Part shown: piece by piece, positions 6,985 to 15,274 of the stretch
How the letters are laid out: every line of letters starts with the position of its first letter
Position numbering within the stretch: the first letter of the stretch is position 1
Assembly: GCA_020062545.1 (NCBI GenBank)
Contig: JAGUWD010000002.1
Location: 1 to 64,000, forward strand
Reading direction: 5' to 3'
Length of the DNA: 64,000 nucleotides
Source: Thermodesulfovibrionales bacterium
GTDB taxonomy: Bacteria; Nitrospirota; Thermodesulfovibrionia; Thermodesulfovibrionales; Dissulfurispiraceae
Translations under genes and position numbers: made by a program
Notes under the pieces: model-generated
Told to the model about the DNA's origin: nothing
The model's database searches: none
Seen by the model: the letters and a program-made list of their open reading frames with translations, nothing else

Positions 6985-7930
6985 CTTCTTCCTGAGGCTT
7001 TGTGAATTCTTCTTCCCTTAAAAGCTTTTCCCAATTTTTATCCACATCCTCCTGCGCCTGTTTGAGGAGCCATTCGTTCTCGGGCGCGAAGATGTGCTTG
7101 AACCTTCCCTGCGGCCTGAGGAAGTCAACGAGGGGCTTCTTCTCCTTCGGCTTTACCGTAACCCTTGTCACGCCGTTTTCGATCTCATACAACGGCCAGT
7201 AGCATGTCTCAACTGCAAGCCTGCTTAAAAGGATTGCATCGTCTGTCCTTGACCTCCAGCCGCGGTTGCATGGAGCGATTATGTTCATGAACTTTGGTCC
7301 TTTTATCTCCAATGCTTTCCTCACCTTTTTCATTAAATCGGACCAGTGGCTCGGAGATGCCTGTGCAACATATGGTATACCGTGGGCAGCCATGATTTTT
7401 GTAAGGTCTTTTCTCTCCTGAAGCTTTCCGGGAACAACACTGCCTGCAGGGCACGTGGTTGTATCGGCGCCAAGAGGTGTTGCGCTTGAACGCTGGATAC
7501 CTGTATTCATATAGGCACCATTGTCATAGCAAATATATAGCATATCATGCCCTCTTTCCATCGCACCTGAAAGGCTCTGGAAGCCGATGTCGTATGTACC
7601 TCCATCACCGCCGAATGCGATGAACTTTATCTCCTTGTCTATCTTCCCCTGTTTCTTCAGAGACCTGTACATTGTCTCGACACCTGAAATCGTCGCAGCA
7701 GCATTTTCGAATGCATTGTGTATCCATGGAATCTTCCATGCAGTGTATTCCGATATGCATGTGGAAACCTCAAGACATCCTGTAGCATTTGATGCTACAA
7801 CAGGGTAGTCCGATGCAAGAAGCACCATTTTTACAACCGGTGGTGCGCCGCAGCCCGAACACATTCTGTGGCCTGCTGTTAAAAGCAATTCTTTCTTTGA
7901 AAGCTCTTTTAAGCTAAGTGGTGTCGCCAT
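6974..7930 (-). CDS. porB: Pyruvate:ferredoxin oxidoreductase, beta subunit
   Basis: A 318-residue thiamine-diphosphate-binding subunit. MCSGCGAP near residue 23 and a downstream Cys supply ligands for the proximal [4Fe-4S] cluster. GDGGTYDIGFQS at about 108-119 is the ThDP/Mg motif, with YDNGAYMNTG following. It forms the decarboxylation site with PorA and passes electrons to ferredoxin. It is last in the porG-D-A-B operon, with 1-bp gaps between genes. The 3' end converges on the lipid kinase gene with an 11-bp overlap. Confidence 0.95.
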   Translation of the reverse strand: MATPLSLKELSKKELLLTAGHRMCSGCGAPPVVKMVLLASDYPVVASNATGCLEVSTCISEYTAWKIPWIHNAFENAAATISGVETMYRSLKKQGKIDKEIKFIAFGGDGGTYDIGFQSLSGAMERGHDMLYICYDNGAYMNTGIQRSSATPLGADTTTCPAGSVVPGKLQERKDLTKIMAAHGIPYVAQASPSHWSDLMKKVRKALEIKGPKFMNIIAPCNRGWRSRTDDAILLSRLAVETCYWPLYEIENGVTRVTVKPKEKKPLVDFLRPQGRFKHIFAPENEWLLKQAQEDVDKNWEKLLREEEFTKPQEEAKE

Positions 7931-7931
7931 A

Positions 7932-9113
7932 TTAGTCCCTCACTCCAATGTATTCTTTAAAGGTTTTTACTTTTCCTGTCTTTGCTATCTCTGCAAGCTC
8001 ATTTAGCACAAGCTCTGCATGTTCAGGCAGATAATCCCTTCCGCCAAGTCCGTATATCTTGTTAATGAGTATGGGTTTGTCCTTGTAAGGATAAATACTG
8101 GATGCGATATCCATGAACAATGGCCCGTAAGAAGCACCAAATGCATCAGCCCTGTCAAGTACACATACTGCCTTCAGATGCTTCAATGCCTCTCCAACTT
8201 CTTCGTAAGGGAATGGCCTGTAAAGCCTTGGCTTTAAAAGACCTGCCTTGATTCCCCTGTTTCTGAACTCATCAATCACATCCTTTGATGTCCCTGCAGC
8301 AGAATTAAGGATAACAAGACCTATCTCTGCATCATCGAGCCTGTATGTCTCGAAGAGTCCGTATTTCCTTCCGGATATCTTCTCAAAATCCTTCGCCACG
8401 TTCAGAACCACATCGGCAACCTTTGTCATGACCTCTGCCTGCGCCCTTCTGAACTCCATGTAATAGTCTGGAAGGATTAATGGGCCGTAGCTTACTGGAT
8501 GCTCCACGTCAAGAAGGGGATTAAGCTGCTTATACTCTCCCACAAAGTTCTTTACCGTGTCGTCATCGAGATACTCTATCCGCTCTATGGAATGGCTTAT
8601 TATAAAGCCGTCGAGACAGATCATCACCGGAAGTCTTATATCCATATGTTCTGCAATGCGGAATGCCTGTATTGCATTGTCATATGCCTCCTGTGCATTC
8701 TCCGACCATAGCTGTATCCATCCGCAGTCCCTTGCACCCATACCGTCTGAATGGTCTCCGTGGATGTTAAGTGGAGCGGAAAGCGCCCTGTTAACAAGCG
8801 GCATAACAATGGGAAGCCGTGAACCTGATGCGATGAAAAGCACCTCCCACATAAGCGCCATTCCCTGAGACGATGTAGCAGTAATAACCCTGCCGCCTGC
8901 TGCTGCTGCGCCAACGCACGCGCTCATTGCGCTGTGCTCGCTCTCCACAAGGATCATCTCTGTCTTGACCTTGCCGTTATTTGCAAAGGTTGCAAACCTC
9001 TGCATCATATCAGTCTGAGGAGTAATCGGATATGCTGCACACACATCGGGATTTACCTGTCTCAATGCCTCGGCAACTGCCTCATTTCCTGTAACCGCAA
9101 CTATCTTTGGCAT
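7932..9113 (-). CDS. porA: Pyruvate:ferredoxin oxidoreductase, alpha subunit
   Basis: A 393-residue PorA with the N-terminal pyrimidine-binding domain (GNEAVAEALRQVNPDVCAAY, YPITPQTDMMQ, ESEHSAMS, TATSSQGMALMWE) and a C-terminal domain II (AFGASYGPLFMDI). With PorB it oxidises pyruvate to acetyl-CoA and CO2, or runs in reverse for CO2 fixation in autotrophs. It overlaps neither neighbour but abuts both by about 1 bp, so it is part of a single por transcript. Confidence 0.95.
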   Translation of the reverse strand: MPKIVAVTGNEAVAEALRQVNPDVCAAYPITPQTDMMQRFATFANNGKVKTEMILVESEHSAMSACVGAAAAGGRVITATSSQGMALMWEVLFIASGSRLPIVMPLVNRALSAPLNIHGDHSDGMGARDCGWIQLWSENAQEAYDNAIQAFRIAEHMDIRLPVMICLDGFIISHSIERIEYLDDDTVKNFVGEYKQLNPLLDVEHPVSYGPLILPDYYMEFRRAQAEVMTKVADVVLNVAKDFEKISGRKYGLFETYRLDDAEIGLVILNSAAGTSKDVIDEFRNRGIKAGLLKPRLYRPFPYEEVGEALKHLKAVCVLDRADAFGASYGPLFMDIASSIYPYKDKPILINKIYGLGGRDYLPEHAELVLNELAEIAKTGKVKTFKEYIGVRD

Positions 9114-9407
9114 TTATTTACCCTCCTCTTCCATGACGATTGCCTTGTTGCCCTTCTTGCCCGGGCATTCAAGGGCGCATATGCCGCAGCCTTTACAGTA
9201 GTCGTAGTCGAACTCTGCCCTCTTGCCGTCCTTCACCTTTATTGCCATATCAGGACAATAAATCCAGCAGAACATGCACTGTATGCAGTTTTCCTCTATC
9301 CATCTGGGCCTGAATGCCCTCCACGAGCCTGTCTTAAACTTCAATGCGCTGCCAGCCTCTGTAACAACAGCGCCTGGCGTAAGCTCTTTCCATCCTTTCA
9401 GTTTCAT
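9114..9407 (-). CDS. porD: Pyruvate:ferredoxin oxidoreductase, delta (ferredoxin) subunit
   Basis: A 97-residue subunit with two [4Fe-4S] motifs: CIQCMFCWIYCP and CKGCGICALECP. It carries electrons from the PorB cluster to soluble ferredoxin. The start overlaps the porG stop by 4 nt (ATGA), and porA begins directly after its stop. Confidence 0.95.
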   Translation of the reverse strand: MKLKGWKELTPGAVVTEAGSALKFKTGSWRAFRPRWIEENCIQCMFCWIYCPDMAIKVKDGKRAEFDYDYCKGCGICALECPGKKGNKAIVMEEEGK

Positions 9408-9979
9408 CCTTCCCTTACCTCCTCATAACCCCTTTTTACTGCCTCTAAATTGCCGTCTATTATCTTCTGCGAAAACTTCTTACCAAAACTCTTTTTCACA
9501 TCTTCAAGTATTACATCAAGACTCACAATCCCAGAAACTTTTGCAAGAACACCGACCATTGGTGAATTCGGCATGGGCCTTCCGAAACACTCTATGGCGA
9601 TCTTTGTTGCATCTACCGTAAATACCTTCTGTGTTGGCTTCGCCTTCAGCTTCTCCCTCAGTTCTTTGGGATCTCTGGAGGAATTAATGATAAAAACGGC
9701 ATCATCAGGCGTCCCCTCTGTAACATCTATTCCATCAAGTAACGTTGCATCAACAACTGCAACGATATTGGGTCTTAAAACAGGGCAGTGCATCCTGAGT
9801 TCTTTAGAACTTACTCTATTGTATGCCCTCAGAGGAGCCCCCGACCTTTCAGGGCCGTACTCAGGGAATGCCTGAACATACCGTCCACCGCTCAGGCATG
9901 CGTCGGCAAATACCTTTGCCGCGGTAACAGTACCCTGGCCTCCTCTGCCGTGCCATCTGATCTCCAAAGTTTCAGCCAT
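9404..9979 (-). CDS. porG: Pyruvate:ferredoxin oxidoreductase, gamma subunit
   Basis: A 191-residue subunit with GRGGQGTVTAAKVFADA at about 10-26 and YGPERSGAPLRAY, both typical of the gamma domain that contacts CoA. I place the start at 9979 because AGGAGG lies 7 nt upstream; the frame remains open to 10006 without a better signal. It is the first gene of the por operon. The upstream 10013-10122 is AT-rich with no convincing promoter; a 10-bp direct repeat TCGACTCTAA occurs at 10081 and 10137. Confidence 0.95.
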   Translation of the reverse strand: MAETLEIRWHGRGGQGTVTAAKVFADACLSGGRYVQAFPEYGPERSGAPLRAYNRVSSKELRMHCPVLRPNIVAVVDATLLDGIDVTEGTPDDAVFIINSSRDPKELREKLKAKPTQKVFTVDATKIAIECFGRPMPNSPMVGVLAKVSGIVSLDVILEDVKKSFGKKFSQKIIDGNLEAVKRGYEEVREG

Positions 9980-10122
9980 CTCTTTCCTCCTGTATGTATT
10001 TTTCAATCTTAAGTTTATTAATTTAACGAATTTTCACTTTTTATTCAATAAATTTAATGGTAGATTAATAAAATTAATAATCGACTCTAAGATTGACTTG
10101 AGCGAATTGGTATTTCGGAATG

Positions 10123-10812
10123 TTAAGGATATACTATCGACTCTAATGCATTTATATCCTTTATGAGAACCTTTCCATCCTTATCGTCGATGAATCCCGA
10201 TTTCTTGAACTTGCTCATAACCCTGATAGTCGTCTCTACAGTTGTGCCAACCATCTCGGCGATATCCTGCTTCGTAAGCCTCATGTTTATAAGTATTGTC
10301 TTATCCTTCTTTTCTCCGGTTTTATCGGCAAGCTTCAGAAGCAGTGCTGCAATCCTTGACTCCACCCTTTCGAGTGCAATGTTTTTAAGTGTATCGTGGA
10401 ACTCTCTTATTCTGTCTCCAAGGTTAGCTGCCATGTCATACATGACATTGGGGAATCTGTCGATAATTTTTAGCAGGTTATGCCGTGAAATCTTGATGAC
10501 ATTCGAATCTTCCATGGCAACCGCATTGGCGGGGTATGGAAATCCCTTTAGCACGGCAAACCCTCCGAAGAAGTCCGGTGGCGATATTAATTCTATTATT
10601 ATCTCCCTGCCGTCGACGGACATCTTGGTTATCTTTACCTTTCCGTTGATAAGTATATAAAACCAATCCGAAGGGTCTCCTTCTGAAAATATCTCCTGTT
10701 TCTTCTTAAAGTTTTCCTTGCTCAAATAAGACTGGATTTCTTTCAGTTCTTCGTCATTGAGGGCCGAGAAAATGGGAATCCTTTTTAAATCCTCTAATTT
10801 TTCACCTTTCAC
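10123..10812 (-). CDS. Crp/Fnr-family transcriptional regulator
   Basis: A 229-residue protein with a cyclic-nucleotide-binding beta-barrel (about 10-125: FSEGDPSDWFYILINGKVKI, DFFGGFAVL) and a Crp-type HTH (about 150-222: RLTKQDIAEMVGTTVETTIR). The N-terminus has no cysteines, so it is not an oxygen-sensing FNR. The GTG start at 10812 lies inside a heptamer array, with an in-frame stop two codons upstream. The gene begins 24 bp after tRNA-Pro on the same strand and before the por operon. It may control por, but no palindromic site was found. Confidence 0.9.
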   Translation of the reverse strand: MKGEKLEDLKRIPIFSALNDEELKEIQSYLSKENFKKKQEIFSEGDPSDWFYILINGKVKITKMSVDGREIIIELISPPDFFGGFAVLKGFPYPANAVAMEDSNVIKISRHNLLKIIDRFPNVMYDMAANLGDRIREFHDTLKNIALERVESRIAALLLKLADKTGEKKDKTILINMRLTKQDIAEMVGTTVETTIRVMSKFKKSGFIDDKDGKVLIKDINALESIVYP

Positions 10813-10819
10813 TTTTCAC
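10799..10819. repeat. Heptamer array at the start of the Crp-family gene
   Basis: Units TTTTCAC, CTTTCAC, TTTTCAC on the plus strand, or GTGAAAA-type units on the minus strand. Each minus-strand unit offers a GTG, and one of them is the probable start codon. Confidence 0.8.
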
Positions 10820-10835
10820 TTCCCGCTGTAGAAAA

Positions 10836-10913
10836 TGGTCGGGGCGAGCCGATTCGAACGGCCGACCTCTCGCACCCCAAGCGAGTGCGCTAACCAGACT
10901 GCGCTACGCCCCG
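10836..10913 (-). tRNA. tRNA-Pro (anticodon GGG), CCA encoded
   Basis: The minus strand gives acceptor CGGGGCG with CGCCCCG, discriminator A and an encoded CCA. The anticodon arm CTCGC/GCGAG encloses loop TTGGGGT (anticodon GGG), and the T loop has GTTCGAAT. Its first ten bases overlap the end of the merR reading frame, so it must be released from a merR-tRNA-crp transcript. Confidence 0.95.
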
Positions 10914-11329
10914 AAATTCTTATGGAGTATTTCCCTGAGCCTTATCTTTACCATGTCGATGATTCCTTTGACATCGATGTTCGGCCCGGTCATTTCTTCA
11001 GCTACCCCTTCCTTTTTTACTTCCTCGGTTTCTGCAAAGGCTTCAGCGGTCTGCTCTATATTGCCGCCGAGTTTACGCCTCACACCGTCAATTGTATATT
11101 TCTCGTCGTAAAGAAGTCTTTTAATCTGCAGTATCTGGTCGATGTCCTTCTTTGTGTAGATGCGCTGACCAGATTTGCTCTTTCTTGGAGCGAGGAACGG
11201 GAATTCTGTCTCCCAGTACCTCAAGACATAAGACTCGACACCAACAATTCTGCTGACTTCTCCTATTTTATAAAAAAGCTTTTCAGGGAAGAGTCTCAGC
11301 GGCTCCGGCGATTTAAATGCGTCTTGCAT
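10904..11329 (-). CDS. MerR-family transcriptional regulator
   Basis: A 141-residue protein. Residues about 17-85 form a MerR winged helix (FYKIGEVSRIVGVESYVLRY, then WETEFPFLAPRKSKSGQRIY and YTKKDIDQILQIKRLLY). The acidic C-terminus lacks metal-binding Cys, so it is not a mercury sensor. The stop codon TAG lies within tRNA-Pro, where it is bases 8-10 of the tRNA. The gene follows the IHF-like gene by 11 bp; ihfA-merR-tRNA-Pro is an order I know from other anaerobes. Confidence 0.9.
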   Translation of the reverse strand: MQDAFKSPEPLRLFPEKLFYKIGEVSRIVGVESYVLRYWETEFPFLAPRKSKSGQRIYTKKDIDQILQIKRLLYDEKYTIDGVRRKLGGNIEQTAEAFAETEEVKKEGVAEEMTGPNIDVKGIIDMVKIRLREILHKNFGA

Positions 11330-11340
11330 CTTTTATCTAT

Positions 11341-11619
11341 CTACATCTTCTCTATGAGTTCCTTGAGCTGGTCGCTTGCCTTGAATGTCACAACCCTGCG
11401 CGGTGTAATCTCTACCTCTTCCTTTGTCTTTGGATTTCTCCCTATTCGCGAATTCTTTTTTCGCACATTGAAAGTACCAAAGCCAGAAATCTTTATGGAT
11501 TCACCTGCTATCAGTGTTTGCTTTATGGTATCAAAAACAGTCTCTACCATCTCCTGCGCCTCATTTTTAGGAAGCCCTACTTTCTCAAATACAAGATTTA
11601 CAATGTCAGCCTTTGTCAT
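11341..11619 (-). CDS. ihfA: HU/IHF family DNA-bending protein (IHF alpha-like)
   Basis: A 92-residue protein with the full HU/IHF fold: MTKADIVNLVFEKVGLPKNE, then KISGFGTFNVRKKNSRIGRN and a beta arm with PKTKEEVEITPRRVVTF. It is first in the operon with merR, tRNA-Pro and the Crp-family gene. The IHF-alpha name rests on the KISGFGTF and RIGRNPKT motifs and gene order; an HU role cannot be excluded. Confidence 0.85.
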   Translation of the reverse strand: MTKADIVNLVFEKVGLPKNEAQEMVETVFDTIKQTLIAGESIKISGFGTFNVRKKNSRIGRNPKTKEEVEITPRRVVTFKASDQLKELIEKM

Positions 11620-11664
11620 ATACTACCCCTTGTTAAAAAAGGATAAATTATTTTTATCGCTAAT

Positions 11665-11693
11665 TTTATATTACTGTCTTGCCCAATTGTCAA
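11665..11693 (-). promoter_or_regulatory. Sigma-70 promoter of the ihfA-merR-tRNA-Pro-crp transcript
   Basis: A minus-strand TTGACA at 11688-11693 and TATAAA at 11665-11670, separated by exactly 17 bp, lie about 45 nt before the ihfA start. Confidence 0.75.
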
Positions 11694-11725
11694 GTGTTTT
11701 TCGATTTATGTATCAGATAGGTATA

Positions 11726-11826
11726 GACATATTAACCAGTTTATAATGCATTTGAACAGAAGAACAAGAAGGTAAGGGGATCAAGGATAAGATGTCCTTA
11801 AGCCATTCCAGACTGGTAAATATGTC
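11726..11826. repeat. Imperfect inverted repeat, 15-bp arms
   Basis: GACATATTAACCAGT (11726-11740) faces ACTGGTAAATATGTC (11812-11826), 14 of 15 complementary, with a smaller AAGG/CCTT stem inside. It lies between the amidase stop and the ihfA promoter and may be a terminator region or a small mobile-element relic. No protein is encoded. Confidence 0.45.
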
Positions 11827-11837
11827 CATCCCGTGCC

Positions 11838-13073
11838 TTATCTGCGTGTATATTTAGCACGTCTGACTTTCTGTTTTTTCCCGTTCGATGTCTTCTTGAC
11901 AAGAGATGTTTGATTCTTAGAAGCAGGGGAGCCTGCTTCGCTATACGGCATGCGATAAACTACTTTATGCTGCGGCGGGGCAGAATTAAAATAGGCATTT
12001 ATGCCCTGTGTTAGTGAGTACGCAAGTTGTTGTTTATATGAATCGTCAGCCAATAATCTTTCTTCTTCCGGATTGCTCATAAAAGACACCTCTGCAAGGG
12101 CTGAGGCCATTTCTGCATCGACAAGCACATAAAAGAGCGCACTCTTGATGCCGAGGTCGTTTACTTTCGGGAATTGAGACTTTATGTTTGAAACTATCGA
12201 TGTATGAATGTTCCCGGCAAGCTTGATGGAATCATCCCTTTTCCTGTCCCTGTCGAGAGAGGCCAGTATCACCCCGAGTTCGCTCTGCACCTGTTTCATC
12301 TTCTTCACTGATATGGCGTTTTCTCTTGCGGCAACCCTCAATGCCTCTTCGTCATCCGTCCAGTTGAGAAAATATGTCTCTATGCCCCGTGCGTGTCTGT
12401 TGGGACTTGCATTTGCATGGATGGATAAAAAGAGGTCTGCACCGATATTGTTCGCAATCTTTGCCCTGTCCTTCAACGGAATGAAGACATCTTTATCCCT
12501 CGTCAAGACAACTTCGTAGAAGGGATATTCCTTTCTCATTATATCCCTTACCTTCAGGGCAATATCCAGAACCACATCCTTTTCAAAAAGACCGTTGGGG
12601 CCAACTGCACCAGGGTCGTGGCCGCCATGTCCAGGATCTATGACAACCCTTCTGGAGACAAAATTATTTCTTATATTTCTGTCTTCCGTCTTCTGTTCCC
12701 TGTCCTCTAATTTAGCCTCTGTCCTTGCATCTTTTTTGTCTTCGGTGCCGGCCTTTGAAAAAATCTCTATCACAAGCCTCGCAGGGTCTTCAAGACTGAA
12801 AACCTTAAAGTCATAATCAGATGTTTCAAGGTCAAAAACGATCCTCACGGTATTTGCAGTAAACTGGCCCACCCTAACCGTCTTTAGAGATCCACTGCTG
12901 ATCGCAAAATTTGTCTGGATGCCTTTCATCAGTTTTGCACTCTTTATATCGAAGAAAAGCCTTTCTGGATTGGACAACTTGCCTTTGCTAAATTCTGCAG
13001 GGCCTGACAGGTCAATAACAACCCTTATGTATTCTGCGGTGGACCAGTGTCTGAGTCCTTTGACCTCGATCAA
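11838..13073 (-). CDS. amiC: N-acetylmuramoyl-L-alanine amidase with AMIN domain
   Basis: The recognisable part is 411 residues: an AMIN domain (about 1-100, binding murein at the division site), an Arg/Glu/Lys linker built partly of heptamer repeats, an Amidase_3 domain (about 140-365) with zinc ligands in VIDPGHGGHDPG and SIHANAS, and a basic tail. It cleaves septal peptidoglycan. Translation from TTG 13073 would omit any signal peptide. The same frame is open upstream and encodes LFLYIFAFPSVG, a good signal-peptide core. Between the upstream in-frame stop and 13073 there is no ATG, GTG or TTG. Confidence 0.85.
   Translation of the reverse strand: MIEVKGLRHWSTAEYIRVVIDLSGPAEFSKGKLSNPERLFFDIKSAKLMKGIQTNFAISSGSLKTVRVGQFTANTVRIVFDLETSDYDFKVFSLEDPARLVIEIFSKAGTEDKKDARTEAKLEDREQKTEDRNIRNNFVSRRVVIDPGHGGHDPGAVGPNGLFEKDVVLDIALKVRDIMRKEYPFYEVVLTRDKDVFIPLKDRAKIANNIGADLFLSIHANASPNRHARGIETYFLNWTDDEEALRVAARENAISVKKMKQVQSELGVILASLDRDRKRDDSIKLAGNIHTSIVSNIKSQFPKVNDLGIKSALFYVLVDAEMASALAEVSFMSNPEEERLLADDSYKQQLAYSLTQGINAYFNSAPPQHKVVYRMPYSEAGSPASKNQTSLVKKTSNGKKQKVRRAKYTRR
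12676..12710. repeat. Heptamer array in the amidase linker
   Basis: Units TTTCTGT, CTTCCGT, CTTCTGT, TCCCTGT, CCTCTAA. They encode the in-frame EDREQKTEDRN linker between the AMIN and catalytic domains. Confidence 0.8.
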
Positions 13074-13120
13074 CTCTTCAGATTTGCCTACGGAAGGAAA
13101 CGCAAAAATATATAAAAAGA

Positions 13121-13191
13121 GAAGACAGAAGCAAGAAGTCAGAAACCAGATACTCTTAAGCGCTTTCTGATCGCTGACTGCTGACTGCTGC
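13121..13191. repeat. Two heptamer arrays over the amidase 5' end
   Basis: 13121-13148: GAAGACA, GAAGCAA, GAAGTCA, GAAACCA. 13164-13191: TTTCTGA, TCGCTGA, CTGCTGA, CTGCTGC. They occupy the region where the signal peptide and start codon of the amidase should be. Confidence 0.85.
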
Positions 13192-13212
13192 CCGCTACTT
13201 TTTGTTTTCTGT

Positions 13213-13437
13213 CTATACTGCCTGAACAGCCTTAACCTCCGTTATCTCCTTCTTTATTGTAGTCTCCACCCAGTTTTTCATTGTCAGGGTGGACATGGGG
13301 CATGTGCCACATGCTCCCATCAGCCTTACATATACTATATCGTCTTTTACCTCGATTAGTTCAATATCGCCGCCCTCTGTCTTAAGGCCGACCCTTATTT
13401 TATCTAAAACAGCTTCTACCTGCTCTCTGGTAATCAT
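13213..13437 (-). CDS. NifU C-terminal-like Fe-S scaffold (Nfu)
   Basis: A 74-residue protein that is a complete Nfu domain: VLDKIRVGLKTEGGDIELIE and the cluster-binding CxxC in GACGTCPMSTLT. Such proteins carry or hand on [4Fe-4S] clusters to targets, which would suit the many Fe-S enzymes encoded here. The amidase gene follows on the same strand. A strong hairpin lies just upstream. Confidence 0.9.
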   Translation of the reverse strand: MITREQVEAVLDKIRVGLKTEGGDIELIEVKDDIVYVRLMGACGTCPMSTLTMKNWVETTIKKEITEVKAVQAV

Positions 13438-13456
13438 GTCTTCACCTCACCAATAT

Positions 13457-13483
13457 CCCCAAAAGTCTGAAGACTTTTTGGGG
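13457..13483. terminator. Long stem-loop between the membrane-protein gene and nfu
   Basis: CCCCAAAAGTCT pairs with AGACTTTTTGGGG (12 bp, one bulge). A T7 run follows 8 bp further on the plus strand, at about 13491. It may end the 18969-13542 gene series or fold in the nfu leader. The T run is on the wrong side for a perfect minus-strand terminator. Confidence 0.45.
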
Positions 13484-13541
13484 ACCCGGCTTTTTTTATT
13501 TAAATCATAGCCGATGATTGAGAATTTATCAAGGGCATATA

Positions 13542-14546
13542 TTAGTATCCTTCCAGCTTAAAATCCGAAAATACAATCCTGTATGTCACGACTGCCGTGA
13601 ATAAAAAATATAAGACCAACGATATTATGGCAAACCTTCGCTGGATGGAAGGGAGGATTTCCGATAAGCTCTTAATATCCCTGAACGGCATTACCACGCC
13701 GACTCCCATGCCCAGAACAGAGCCGCCCAAAATTGTTATATAGAGCAAATAGCCTATGTATCCGTATTCCCTCTGGAGTATACAGAACGGGCAGTGGTGT
13801 GTTGGCAGATCATAGAAATAAAGGGAAATAAATGATATGAGTGATATAATCGATATGATGAATGTAACAGCACTTGCCAGAGAAAAAACATATCCAGTTA
13901 ATTTCGAATTTTTAAGGAAACATATCCCTGATACAAACGTAAAGGCCATGCCGAGATAAAACGCTATCTTCATGGGGATGCTCGGAAGCGCAACAATCTC
14001 CGATGTAATGCCCCTTGTATCGGTACTGAAAAGGCTTCCGCAGCATGAGGTAATGACATCCGCCTTAAGCCTCAGAAGGTAATTGGTCTGGATTATCATC
14101 TCGGCTGTTACAAACAGTGCGATGACAAGAAGAAAGACGTATTTCTTCTTTATGAGCGGATAGTCGTATGCCCTGTTGTCTGTATAATTGAGAATAAGCC
14201 AGAGACCTGCAAGCAGAAAATTAACAACCTTCAGAATAAGCGTTGGATAGCCATAGGCATTCACATTGAGGGTGCCTGCTGCACACATTGCTCCGACAAA
14301 GAGCGAGTGTAGATTATCGGCAGTGTATATATACAGAAAAAGGGAGAAGAGCTGAAAACCGAGGACATAGGCCAGGATGGTAGAAATGAGATACGTCCTT
14401 CTTTCGAGGTTTAACTGCAGTTCGCTGCCGCTTTTAATATCCCATTTTCTTACTATCCGAAGCCCAAAATACGAAGAGTAGAGAATTAGAAAAGTGATAA
14501 GGAATGATGACAAAAGAAGTGCGATTATTGCAGGATGGAATATCAT
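13542..14546 (-). CDS. Polytopic membrane protein with DsbB-like CPFC motif
   Basis: A 334-residue protein with about eight transmembrane helices. Two cysteine sites stand out: SCCGSLF near 175 and HHCPFCILQREYGYIGY near 253. The second resembles the periplasmic CxxC of DsbB/VKOR thiol oxidoreductases (CPxCxxQR). It is last in a row with NosL, a small anchored protein, an FtsX-like permease and a LolD-like ATPase, separated by 1 bp from the ATPase. A role in delivering copper or a thiol to an exported protein is plausible. I do not recognise a named family for the whole protein. Confidence 0.7.
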   Translation of the reverse strand: MIFHPAIIALLLSSFLITFLILYSSYFGLRIVRKWDIKSGSELQLNLERRTYLISTILAYVLGFQLFSLFLYIYTADNLHSLFVGAMCAAGTLNVNAYGYPTLILKVVNFLLAGLWLILNYTDNRAYDYPLIKKKYVFLLVIALFVTAEMIIQTNYLLRLKADVITSCCGSLFSTDTRGITSEIVALPSIPMKIAFYLGMAFTFVSGICFLKNSKLTGYVFSLASAVTFIISIISLISFISLYFYDLPTHHCPFCILQREYGYIGYLLYITILGGSVLGMGVGVVMPFRDIKSLSEILPSIQRRFAIISLVLYFLFTAVVTYRIVFSDFKLEGY

Positions 14547-14547
14547 T

Positions 14548-15225
14548 TTATACCCATTCTGCTACCATGCCGTCTCTAATATTAATAATTCTGTCCACCA
14601 CATCAGATTCATAGACAAGAGGGTCATGGCTTGCTATAAGGATGGTCTTTCCTTCTCCTTTGAGCATGCTGATTATATCCATGAACTCATGGGATAGTTT
14701 TGTATCGAGGTGGGCAGTTGGCTCATCTGCAATTATAACTGATGGGATGTTAATCAAAGCCCTCGCTATTGCTATTCTCTGTGTCTCGCCTCCCGAGAGC
14801 CATTCAACCTTTGATAATGCCTTGTTCGAGATATTAAACATGTCGAGAGTCTCCAACGCCCTTTTCTTTAAAGGATAATATGCCTCACCCATCGGATATG
14901 CAGGCAGCATGACATTCTCCAGTGCAGTTATGCCTTTAATGAGATTGAACTGCTGGAAAATAAACCCGAATGTCTTCCGTCTTATTCCTGTGAGGAACCG
15001 CTCCGGCAGGCTTGTGACTTCCCTGTCCGCAAGCATAATCCTGCCGGATGTAGGTCTTGTCATGCATCCGATGATGCTCAAAAGCGTGGTCTTTCCCGAG
15101 CCGCTCGGTCCTTTGAACACCGTAACCTTATTCGCTTCTATTGAAAGACTCACACCATTTATCGCACTAAATTCATTTGGCCTGCCTGCATTGAATGTCT
15201 TTTTTATGTTTATGAGCTCTATCAT
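14548..15225 (-). CDS. ABC transporter ATP-binding protein, LolD/MacB type
   Basis: A 225-residue ATPase with Walker A GPSGSGKTT (about 38-46), Q loop in FGFIFQQFN, signature WLSGGETQRIA, Walker B VIIADEPT and switch His in IASHDP. MacB/LolD-type ATPases power FtsX-fold permeases that work on periplasmic substrates rather than moving solutes across the inner membrane. Its partner permease is the next gene upstream (15274-16404). Confidence 0.92.
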   Translation of the reverse strand: MIELINIKKTFNAGRPNEFSAINGVSLSIEANKVTVFKGPSGSGKTTLLSIIGCMTRPTSGRIMLADREVTSLPERFLTGIRRKTFGFIFQQFNLIKGITALENVMLPAYPMGEAYYPLKKRALETLDMFNISNKALSKVEWLSGGETQRIAIARALINIPSVIIADEPTAHLDTKLSHEFMDIISMLKGEGKTILIASHDPLVYESDVVDRIINIRDGMVAEWV

Positions 15226-15242
15226 TTATTCATCCCCCATCC

Positions 15243-15274
15243 AACACTCCAATACTCCATTACTCCATATTCTT
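15243..15274. repeat. Octamer array between permease and ATPase genes
   Basis: Units AACACTCC, AATACTCC, ATTACTCC, ATATTCTT fill the short gap between the permease stop and the ATPase start. Confidence 0.8.

Noticed and set aside
8557-9428. Long plus-strand open frames opposite porA and porD
   Set aside because: Shadow frames of highly conserved genes, with Cys/Leu-rich products typical of antisense translation.
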